A stretch of 23,569 nucleotides of DNA from a virus, in the IMG/VR virus record IMGVR_UViG_3300047364_000154, positions 1-23,569 of that record; one strand, 5' to 3'. Below, piece by piece: positions 12,854 through 21,172 of this stretch. Numbering within the stretch: position 1 is the first letter of the stretch; each line of letters starts with the position of its first letter. Made by a program: the position numbers and the translations under genes. The notes beneath the pieces were generated by a model. The model saw only the letters and a program-made list of their open reading frames with translations. It made no database searches and was not told the DNA's origin.

Positions 12854-15800
12854 ATGCCTCAGAAGACGAACCTAAACGTAAGCCCATATTACGAAGATTT
12901 TGATGCGAAAAAGAATTTTTATAAGATTCTTTTCAGACCTGGCTATTCTATCCAAGGTAGAGAACTAACACAGGTTCAATCAATTCTTCAAAACCAAGTA
13001 GAGAGCTTCGGTAAATATGCCTTCAAGCAAGGCGAACTTGTTATTCCTGGTGAAGTAGGACTTAACACAAAATTAGATTACGTAAAATTATCATCTGTTT
13101 CAGAAGTTGCAGTAAACGATGGTAATAATAATATTGTTTATAAAAAATATGATATATCCCAATTAGTTGGAGAAGAACTACTTGGGTTAACTTCTGGTGT
13201 CAAGGGAAGAATAGTTTCTACGAAACTGGCAACAGAAAGCACAGCAGATACTTTGTTTGTAAATTACGTCAATAGTGGTTCGTCTAACACTGAGACTACA
13301 TTTAGACAAGGTGAGACTCTAGAAGTTGTTGATGGTGTTAATACACCTTTACTCGTTGTAGGTACAGATGGTAGTGTTCTACCAACCAGTATTCAAGTAA
13401 CTAATCCTGATACAAATGAGGTAACTTCATTAGAAAGTCCTGCTATGGGATTTGGTTCTGCTGTTAAGGTAGAAGAAGGTATTTACTTTGTCAATGGTTA
13501 TTTTGTTCGTTGTGAATCAGAACTATTAGTTATTGATGAGTATTATAATAAACCATCTGCAAAAGTTGGTTTTACAATTAAAGAAGAGATTGTTACTCCA
13601 GAAGAAGATCCATCATTATATGATAATGCAATAGGATCATCTAACTATACTGCACCTGGTGGACATAGATTAAAAATATCTCTCATATTAAAAGAGTTTG
13701 CTCTTAATGCAATTACTGATAAGAACTTTATACAACTTCTTACAGTATCAAGAGGAGTAATCCAAAGAAAGGTTGAGTCTACAGACTTTAGTGTATTAGA
13801 ACAAACACTTGCTCGTAGGACATTTGATGAGTCAGGTGATTATGTTGTAGATAATTTTTCTGTAGACATTAGAGAATGGGCACAGAAAGATGGTAACAGA
13901 GGTTTGTATGCTGTAGATGAATTTGGTTTATACAATGGATATAATGCAACTGAGTCTTCTAGAAAGATGGTTGCAAGTATAGGTCCTGGTAAAGCATATA
14001 TTAAAGGTTATGAGATTGTCAATAAAGAGACTAAGTATCTTGAGATTGATAAAGCAAGAGAGAGTCTTTCTACTGACAATGTAAATTTAAAATCTCAGGG
14101 TCTTCCATCATTTAGTGTTACCAATGTATTTGGTAGTGTTCCTTTAAACAAAGAGGGATCTGATCTTACTGCATATCCTGACGTATTTTTATACAATACA
14201 TTTAATGATGGTTCTGTTGGATTAAACAATACAGAATTATCTACAGATCATAGACAAACAATTAGTAGAAGAGGTCTTAACTTTACTCCCGATGATGGTA
14301 TAAAGACCATAACACTTCAAATAACAAACACTACAACTCTTATAGGTGCTGTAACAGATGCAACTTTCCAAAGTCAGTTTGGTGAATTGTTCTACATCAA
14401 AACTAGAAGTGATCTTGGCACACCAACAGCAATTGGTTCTTTCAAAACATTATCTTTTGCCACTACTAATAAACCACTTATCAATCCATCAACATCTGTT
14501 CAATTTTTAGAAATCACAGTATTCGGTCCTAAAAATGAATTAGAACAGTTATTGTTAGAGTATGATTTATCTGATACTGAATTTAAGAGAAAGGTTTTCT
14601 TAACAGAAGCAAATGCACAGACAAACTCAGGGGATGAGTTTGGATTTGTGGTAGATTATTCTCCTACTATCACTCCTGTAATAGGTAAAGTAAAACCTAA
14701 CAACTTCTTCTTGAAGCAAAGAGGTTCTGGTTTTAACTCAGACTCAGATATCATTCTTTCTAGAGGTCGTCTTGCTGCAGGAACTAATGCATACAATACA
14801 ACATTTGGATTCTCTTACTTTGATCCACAGTTCTTTACTAAGATAGTTTTAGAATCTGTTCCTACAGGAACTAATGCATTTGATGAAGGTAAATATGTAT
14901 TTGGTATTACAAGTGGTGCTTATGGTGTTGTAGAAGGAACTGCATCTGGTGTTTATAGTACAGGTGTACTACTATATGTGAAGACTCTATCTGGTAGATT
15001 CTTACCTGGTGAAACAATTAGAGATGAGGGTGGTGTAACTGTAAGAATTGCAAAAGAAAATACAATATCACATTTCATAATTCAAAATAGAGGACTAGGA
15101 TATGCTGATGGTGCTACTCTATTAATTAATGGTCTAGAGTTTGATAGTTCTAAGATAGATCTTTCAAGAACTACAGATGGTAAACTTTATAAAGCATCTG
15201 TTGCTAATAGATCTGCTGTAGGTATTGAGTATGCTCAACCTCCTGCTATCACTGTAAAAAATCCAGAGGGTTCATCTGCTCCTAATGCTGCTGCAAGTAT
15301 TGTTCCTATCTTGTATAGAAACACAGTCACTACATATACACCACAAAATGTTAAGTCTATTGGTTGTGCTTATGGTTCTGGAAATGCAAATGATTTCTCT
15401 GCTGATGTTGTCGTAGATAGTCAAAAGTATTCTGAGATTAAGACTGTAACTGACTATACATTTTTTGGTTCACAAGGATCTACATTTATTGAATCAACAA
15501 GTTTCAGTGCTGATGCATCAACTGCTGTACAGCAAGGTGACCTTGTACAATTCTCAGATGATGATAATAATCTTGTTAGATCTATTGTTCAGTATGCAAC
15601 AGAACAAGAAGGAGCATACAAATCTAGAATTTACTTAGACACAGCTTTGCCTGGTGCAGTTACTAATGCTAGTATTGTAAGATTACGTCCAAAGGTAGAC
15701 AATGCTGCAAAGGGCACATTACTATTTTCTACTGGTAGTAAGCAAGTATCTCAAATATCTTCTGGTGGAGATGATACTAAAATTAAATATTACTTCCGTA

Positions 15801-18800
15801 GAGATTTTGTAACTACTGCAACTACAGGTGGTGGTACAATTACATTCGCTGCACAGTTACCATTTGGTACACAAAGATTTGCTGCATACAGTGAAGAGAA
15901 TTATATCATTACTGTATTAGATCCTGGTGATGCACCTGACATAATAAAAGGTGATATCATTTATGTTCCAACAGATGTTGTAGATATTTCATCTGCTACT
16001 GATACTGCTAGTGGACTAACATCAGGTAGTATTAGTTTACAGTTATCATCAGCATATTTTGGAAATATACCATCTAATGGTACTTTCCCTAAACTTAAGT
16101 TAACCGCAACACTAGAAGTATCTAATGCAAAACCAAGACTTAAGACTGTAGTAAAAAATAAGAGAATCACAGTTACATCTGCTGGTGATCGTGTTGTGCC
16201 ATTAAGAGGTACAGACTATGATACAGAAGTTGTAGAAATTTTATCTTATGCAGATGCTTTTAAATTAAACTACGTTTATGAAGGAACATCATCACAACCT
16301 CCTGAGATTGATACTGCTGGTAATATAATTTCTGGTACTGATGTAACATCAAGATATACATTTGATGATGGACAAAGAGATACAATCTATGATGTATCAC
16401 GTATTGTTTTAAAACCAGGTTTTGAAGAAACAACTGGTCAACTTGTTATTTCTTTCGATTACTTCGAGCATTCACAAGGAGATTTCTGTACTATTGATAG
16501 TTACTTACATGAGGCAGGAGTTTCAGAAGATGAGATTCCAACATTCGACTCATCTGTTCTTGGTATTACAGAACTCAAGAACGTAATTGACTTTAGACCA
16601 AAGGTTGATAGCACTGCTATTATACCAGGTTTCCTTGATACATCAACACTAGAAAGAACAGAAGGATCATTCTCTGGTGCTGGTGCTATTGTTGCAAGTA
16701 GTCCTGCTCCTGATAAGAATTTAGAATATACATTCTCATTCAGTCAAGTTCAATACTTAGATCGTATTGATGGTATCTTCTTAGATAAGAAAGGTAATTT
16801 TGTAGTTAATGAGGGTAACTCATCTCTTAACCCAACTAAACCAGATCCAATAGAAGATGCAGTACCATTGTTCTATGCATATATTCCTGCATTTACCAAG
16901 ACAAGTAAAGATGTAAGAATAACTCCAGTTGATAATAAACGTTACACAATGCGTGACATTGGTAAATTAGAGAAACGTATTGAAAGATTAGAATACTACA
17001 CAACACTTAGCATACTAGAACAGCAAGCACTTAACATGCAAGTTAAGGATGAGATAGGTCTTGACAGATTTAAGTCTGGTTTTGTTGTTGATAATTTTGA
17101 AGCACATAAAGTTGGTAATCTTAAATCATTAGATTATCGTTGTGCTGTTGATGCTCAACAATCTGTACTACGTCCACAATCTAAAGAAGATTCTGTAGGA
17201 TTAGTAGAAGTTAATACAAGAGAAGATCAAAGAGCAGTTTCTGGATATAAGAAGACAGGACATATGGTTACACTACCATATTCTCCATTGTCTTTATTAG
17301 GAAATAGTTTTGCATCATCTACAGTAAATCCAAACCCATTTGTTGTACTTCAGTATGTTGGTGATAGTGATGTATCTCCATCAATAGATCAGTGGTATGA
17401 TTCAAGTATAGAACCAGTTGTTGTAGATACAAATACAGATCTATTCAATATATTCTTGGCAAAAGAAAGTGTAAAAGAAAGTTTCTCTAGTTTACATAAT
17501 TCATTTGTTATTAACTGGGTAGGTGCTACATCATCATTTACTGCTATTAATTCATTAGGCAATGTCAATACACAAGTTGCTAATACATCAGTTCAAACTG
17601 CATCTGTTGGAAGTTCTTCTAACATCAGTCCACAAAACAATGAAGTAGGTAAAGGTCTACAGACTAAATCTGTAGGTGATAGTATTGTTTCTACATCATT
17701 ATCATTCTTTGCAAGAAGTGTACCTATCAAATTTAAAGTTGGTAGGATGAAACCTAATACAAGATTATATGTTTTCTTAGAAGGTAGAGATATTAGTCGT
17801 TGGGTAAATCCTGACCTTAGATATACTGGTATTGCAGGAAACTCTCTATCAGCATTTAATGGATCTATTACTACAGATGAGTATGGTAATGCTAGTGGTT
17901 TGATTATACTACCAGCAGGAACACCTCCTAATGAAAATGCTATATGGGGTGGAGACATTGATACTGTTGGATATGATGCATCAGCAGAATCTTTAAACTT
18001 CACTGTAGGAACTCTAACATTTAGATTTACATCTAGTGCTACTAATGCAGCAAAAACAGATGTTGATAGTTACACAGAAGTTAAGTATTATGCTACAGGT
18101 ATTCTTCCAGAGAATCCTTCAAGTATTGTGTCTACAAAACCATCTGTCTTTAAATCTAATGAGGGTGTACAGTTAATCGAAAGTAATACTGACAATCCTG
18201 TAAGACCTAATCCTCTTGCACAAACATTTAAAGTAGAAAATCTAGATGGTGGTTGTTTTGTAACTGGTATTGATTTGTATTTCAGTAAGAAGAGTACAAC
18301 AATTCCTATTAAAACATATATCACAAATGTGGATGCTGAAAAACCAGCAAAAAATATTGTACCTGGCAGTGAAAAAACATTAACACCCAACACATTCCTT
18401 AAGTGTTTTGCTAGTGGTAACATGTCAATACTCAAGGGTGAAAATGTTACTGGTGCATCTTCTACTGCGTCAGGTCCTATACTCAAAGTGTTTGATAAGA
18501 ATAATGTAGAATTAGTTGCAACTGCATCTGGTAGATATAGTCTTACTAACGAACAAGTTTATACTGTTGTTCTTAGCAATCATAATGGTAAATCATTCCT
18601 ACCAAATGAAGATCTAATTATTCCATCTGTAACTCTTGCTAATGATACAGGTGGTACAGATTTTGTTCTTGCTATTGCAAAAAATAGTGGTAAGTTATCA
18701 GGTATCAGAGTTACAAATCCTGGTCTTAATTACGACAGTGCAATTCTAACAATAGAGAGTCCACAATTACCTGGCGGATCTACTGCTACAGCAAGCATAG

Positions 18801-20956
18801 AAGTTTCTGGTGGTAAGATTTACAATGCTGAGGTATCACTATCTGGATTTGGATATACAGAAGCACCATCAGTTGTTGTCAAAGGCGTCGGAAATGGTGC
18901 TGGAGGATGCGAAATCGTGACATCTATAGAAATAGATACACCAGCAGTTAGAATGGGTGTAGCGGTTGATACGGATGGTGTTACACAATCAACAACTCCT
19001 ACACATTTTGGATTTGATTATCCAGTGTATCTACAAAATGATACAGAATATGCTCTTGTAATTGAGACAGATTCTATTGACTATGAGTTATGGTCATCTA
19101 AGTTGGGAGAAACCGACATAGCAACAAGTACGGTCATCACAACTCAACCAGGTTTAGGTTCGGTTTACCGTTCTCAAAACACTGAGAGTTGGACAGAGGA
19201 TATATTTGAAGATCTTAAGTTTACAATGTATCGTGCAGAGTTCAATACATCTAGACCAGCAGAACTTTTAGTTAAGAATGAAAATCTTGGTTATGAACTT
19301 CTAGAAACAAATCCATTTGAAACAAATGCTAGTGCTAACACTAACTCAACTTCTAAGTTATTCAAAAATAACAACTCTATTGTTAAAGTAAATCATAGAG
19401 ATCATGGATTTGAGACCACTGGAAATTCTTATGTGTTCTACAGATCTGCTAAAGAAATTGGTGGTGTTACTGCATCTATTTTAAACAGCACATTATTCCA
19501 AGTAAGTAATTCTGGTGTTGACACATATAATATACAGTCGAGTTCTCAAGCTGCTGGTAATGCTATTGGTGGTGGAGATATGGTATATGCTACTTTCAAT
19601 AGAAAGTTTGAAACATTATATCCACAAGTATCATACTTGTCATTTACAGGCACAACTTTAAACACAGAAGTTAAGACAACTAATGTAGTTCCTGTAGATT
19701 CTGGATCTGTAAATTATACATCATACGCACAAGCAAGTTATGAGAAAACATTTTTAAATGAACCACATTACTTTACTAATCAAAAATTCATTGCATCCAG
19801 TATCAATGAAACTTTGAACAATGTATCTGAGTCACTTACTTATAAAATGTCTATATCGTCTAGTGTGTCTCATTTAAGTCCAATAATAGACTTGTCAAGT
19901 GCTACTGTGAAAACAGTATCAAACAGAATTGAAAATGCTACTGGACAAGAAGATAGATTTGGTAGAAGAGATCAAGTTATTGAATTCTATCCTGTATATC
20001 AATTTAATCTTGCAGGAAATGGTGGTACACAATTACAAGCAGATCAAACAATTAAGGGTGTAACTACAAAAACAACTGGTACTATTGCTAGAGTCAATGG
20101 TCAGGTTGTATATGTTAGAGTTAAGACAAGTCAGTTCTTCCAAAAAGGAGAGACAGTAACACTAGGAAATCAATTGGGTCTTAGTGCAGTTACAGTAGAT
20201 TCAAATCCATCACAGGTATTTGCTTCTATTGATGATGCTGCTACTGTCGTGGCACGTAATCCAAACATATTAAATGAGACTTATGACAACGTGATTACTG
20301 GTAAAGCAACTATATGGAATAGTCAAACTCAACAGTTAACTTTGAGAAATGATGTACAACCAATAAACGATGACTTTACTGGTAGAATAATTGATAATGT
20401 TCTCTTCAATAGAAATGCAGTTACTGGTGATCAACTTGCTGATATATTCCGTGTTGGTGATTTTGTTAAGTATCCAAATCAACCAGACGAAGAGAATGCA
20501 TATCTTGAGGTTGGAAAGGTAATGTACACTAATGGTTTAGACTTTGTTGCTGAAGATACATCTAAGAATGGTTCTTCTATTGCTAAGTATGTAACTAAAG
20601 AAGTTACTATTACAAATCCAGCAACTGCGATTGATGTACACTTACTAGCAAATGTCAAAGACATTGGTGACCTTACAGTGTTCTTTAAATATAAGAAAGC
20701 ATCTAGTCAAGAGAATTTTGAAGATATTGATTGGATATACTTTAACACATCAGGTGAACCAGATTCATTTGAAATCGCAACAAGTGAAAATACAATATCA
20801 GGTATTGTAGAGAAACAATCTTCTTATCAAGATTTAAAATATAGTGTTTCAGATCTTCCAGAATATTCATCATTTGCTATTAAAATTGTGATGTCTGGAT
20901 CAGATCCTGCATTTGTTCCCAAGGTTCAAGATATAAGAGCAGTCGCTGCGTTCTAA
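12854..20956 (+). CDS. Giant DUF4815-type tail/baseplate structural protein
   Basis: The 2,700-residue product starts with the DUF4815 signature: NLNVSPYYEDFDAKKNFYKI, then LFRPGYSIQGRELTQVQSIL and QNQVESFGKYAFKQG (residues 6-61). Further family motifs follow: IVTPEEDPSLYDN and APGGHRLKISLIL (about 248-280), SIGPGKAYIKGYEIVN (about 374-390), YTMRDIGKLEKRIERLEYYT then LSILEQQAL (about 1363-1392), GLDRFKSGFVVDNFEAHKVG (about 1401-1420), RMKPNTRLYVFLEGRDISRW (about 1632-1651) and LAQTFKVENLDGGCFVTGID with LYFSKK (about 1788-1813). These proteins are tail/baseplate components of myoviruses. It follows gp8 by 59 nt, roughly where T4 has genes 9 and 10, but I see no clear T4 gp9 or gp10 sequence. 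The long spans between motifs hold inserts with Gly-Tyr modules. The last 170 residues look like a beta-sandwich ending FVPKVQDIRAVAAF. Family assignment is firm; role in the particle is inferred. Confidence 0.85.
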   Translation: MPQKTNLNVSPYYEDFDAKKNFYKILFRPGYSIQGRELTQVQSILQNQVESFGKYAFKQGELVIPGEVGLNTKLDYVKLSSVSEVAVNDGNNNIVYKKYDISQLVGEELLGLTSGVKGRIVSTKLATESTADTLFVNYVNSGSSNTETTFRQGETLEVVDGVNTPLLVVGTDGSVLPTSIQVTNPDTNEVTSLESPAMGFGSAVKVEEGIYFVNGYFVRCESELLVIDEYYNKPSAKVGFTIKEEIVTPEEDPSLYDNAIGSSNYTAPGGHRLKISLILKEFALNAITDKNFIQLLTVSRGVIQRKVESTDFSVLEQTLARRTFDESGDYVVDNFSVDIREWAQKDGNRGLYAVDEFGLYNGYNATESSRKMVASIGPGKAYIKGYEIVNKETKYLEIDKARESLSTDNVNLKSQGLPSFSVTNVFGSVPLNKEGSDLTAYPDVFLYNTFNDGSVGLNNTELSTDHRQTISRRGLNFTPDDGIKTITLQITNTTTLIGAVTDATFQSQFGELFYIKTRSDLGTPTAIGSFKTLSFATTNKPLINPSTSVQFLEITVFGPKNELEQLLLEYDLSDTEFKRKVFLTEANAQTNSGDEFGFVVDYSPTITPVIGKVKPNNFFLKQRGSGFNSDSDIILSRGRLAAGTNAYNTTFGFSYFDPQFFTKIVLESVPTGTNAFDEGKYVFGITSGAYGVVEGTASGVYSTGVLLYVKTLSGRFLPGETIRDEGGVTVRIAKENTISHFIIQNRGLGYADGATLLINGLEFDSSKIDLSRTTDGKLYKASVANRSAVGIEYAQPPAITVKNPEGSSAPNAAASIVPILYRNTVTTYTPQNVKSIGCAYGSGNANDFSADVVVDSQKYSEIKTVTDYTFFGSQGSTFIESTSFSADASTAVQQGDLVQFSDDDNNLVRSIVQYATEQEGAYKSRIYLDTALPGAVTNASIVRLRPKVDNAAKGTLLFSTGSKQVSQISSGGDDTKIKYYFRRDFVTTATTGGGTITFAAQLPFGTQRFAAYSEENYIITVLDPGDAPDIIKGDIIYVPTDVVDISSATDTASGLTSGSISLQLSSAYFGNIPSNGTFPKLKLTATLEVSNAKPRLKTVVKNKRITVTSAGDRVVPLRGTDYDTEVVEILSYADAFKLNYVYEGTSSQPPEIDTAGNIISGTDVTSRYTFDDGQRDTIYDVSRIVLKPGFEETTGQLVISFDYFEHSQGDFCTIDSYLHEAGVSEDEIPTFDSSVLGITELKNVIDFRPKVDSTAIIPGFLDTSTLERTEGSFSGAGAIVASSPAPDKNLEYTFSFSQVQYLDRIDGIFLDKKGNFVVNEGNSSLNPTKPDPIEDAVPLFYAYIPAFTKTSKDVRITPVDNKRYTMRDIGKLEKRIERLEYYTTLSILEQQALNMQVKDEIGLDRFKSGFVVDNFEAHKVGNLKSLDYRCAVDAQQSVLRPQSKEDSVGLVEVNTREDQRAVSGYKKTGHMVTLPYSPLSLLGNSFASSTVNPNPFVVLQYVGDSDVSPSIDQWYDSSIEPVVVDTNTDLFNIFLAKESVKESFSSLHNSFVINWVGATSSFTAINSLGNVNTQVANTSVQTASVGSSSNISPQNNEVGKGLQTKSVGDSIVSTSLSFFARSVPIKFKVGRMKPNTRLYVFLEGRDISRWVNPDLRYTGIAGNSLSAFNGSITTDEYGNASGLIILPAGTPPNENAIWGGDIDTVGYDASAESLNFTVGTLTFRFTSSATNAAKTDVDSYTEVKYYATGILPENPSSIVSTKPSVFKSNEGVQLIESNTDNPVRPNPLAQTFKVENLDGGCFVTGIDLYFSKKSTTIPIKTYITNVDAEKPAKNIVPGSEKTLTPNTFLKCFASGNMSILKGENVTGASSTASGPILKVFDKNNVELVATASGRYSLTNEQVYTVVLSNHNGKSFLPNEDLIIPSVTLANDTGGTDFVLAIAKNSGKLSGIRVTNPGLNYDSAILTIESPQLPGGSTATASIEVSGGKIYNAEVSLSGFGYTEAPSVVVKGVGNGAGGCEIVTSIEIDTPAVRMGVAVDTDGVTQSTTPTHFGFDYPVYLQNDTEYALVIETDSIDYELWSSKLGETDIATSTVITTQPGLGSVYRSQNTESWTEDIFEDLKFTMYRAEFNTSRPAELLVKNENLGYELLETNPFETNASANTNSTSKLFKNNNSIVKVNHRDHGFETTGNSYVFYRSAKEIGGVTASILNSTLFQVSNSGVDTYNIQSSSQAAGNAIGGGDMVYATFNRKFETLYPQVSYLSFTGTTLNTEVKTTNVVPVDSGSVNYTSYAQASYEKTFLNEPHYFTNQKFIASSINETLNNVSESLTYKMSISSSVSHLSPIIDLSSATVKTVSNRIENATGQEDRFGRRDQVIEFYPVYQFNLAGNGGTQLQADQTIKGVTTKTTGTIARVNGQVVYVRVKTSQFFQKGETVTLGNQLGLSAVTVDSNPSQVFASIDDAATVVARNPNILNETYDNVITGKATIWNSQTQQLTLRNDVQPINDDFTGRIIDNVLFNRNAVTGDQLADIFRVGDFVKYPNQPDEENAYLEVGKVMYTNGLDFVAEDTSKNGSSIAKYVTKEVTITNPATAIDVHLLANVKDIGDLTVFFKYKKASSQENFEDIDWIYFNTSGEPDSFEIATSENTISGIVEKQSSYQDLKYSVSDLPEYSSFAIKIVMSGSDPAFVPKVQDIRAVAAF
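15074..18890 (+). repeat. Gly-x-Gly-Tyr modules in the DUF4815 protein
   Basis: Units occur at about 15074-15135 (IIQNRGLGYADGATLLINGL) and as a tandem pair at about 18703-18890 (VTNPGLNYDSAILTIES, then GGKIYNAEVSLSGFGYTEAP). They share the pattern G-x-x-Y-x-x-(A/P)-x-(L/V)-x-I plus a G-S-T-A-T-A-S-I-E-V strand with units in gp8 and the gp7-like protein. They lie between, not inside, the conserved DUF4815 motifs. Confidence 0.55.
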
Positions 20957-20965
20957 TTTCCGCAT

Positions 20966-21172
20966 ATGAAATTTGTCAAAGTGTCTGGACATGATGGTCT
21001 AGTGAGAGACCAAAAGACTGGTGCAATCATTAATCTTGATGATTCTGCCATAGAGTCTAGACGCAAATCAAAACAACTAGGTTCCGCACTGGACGACATA
21101 AATAAGTTGAAGAATGAAGTCTCTGAACTTAAGTCCTTATTAAGAGAGTTAATCCAAAATGCCAGCAGTTAA
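20966..21172 (+). CDS. Small coiled-coil protein, conserved hypothetical
   Basis: A 68-residue protein. The N-terminal part, MKFVKVSGHDGLVRDQKTGA with INLDDSAIESRRKS, resembles small proteins found among structural genes of marine T4-like phages ('GH-x-x-LVRD-x-x-TGAI-x-N'). Residues 36-64 (LGSALDDINKLKNEVSELKS, then LLRELIQN) form a likely coiled coil with hydrophobics at heptad spacing (L, I, L, V, L, L, L). It starts 9 nt after the preceding stop with no good Shine-Dalgarno, so translational coupling is likely. Its last 14 bases overlap the next gene. The position suggests a late structural or assembly role, for instance a small chaperone of the neighbouring fibre-like protein; that is a guess. 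No enzyme motif or membrane segment is visible. Confidence 0.8.
   Translation: MKFVKVSGHDGLVRDQKTGAIINLDDSAIESRRKSKQLGSALDDINKLKNEVSELKSLLRELIQNASS

Noticed and set aside
17593-18486. Two long minus-strand open frames (136 and 132 codons)
   Set aside because: Both lie opposite conserved DUF4815 motifs. All other genes run on the + strand, and the products show no recognisable domain.
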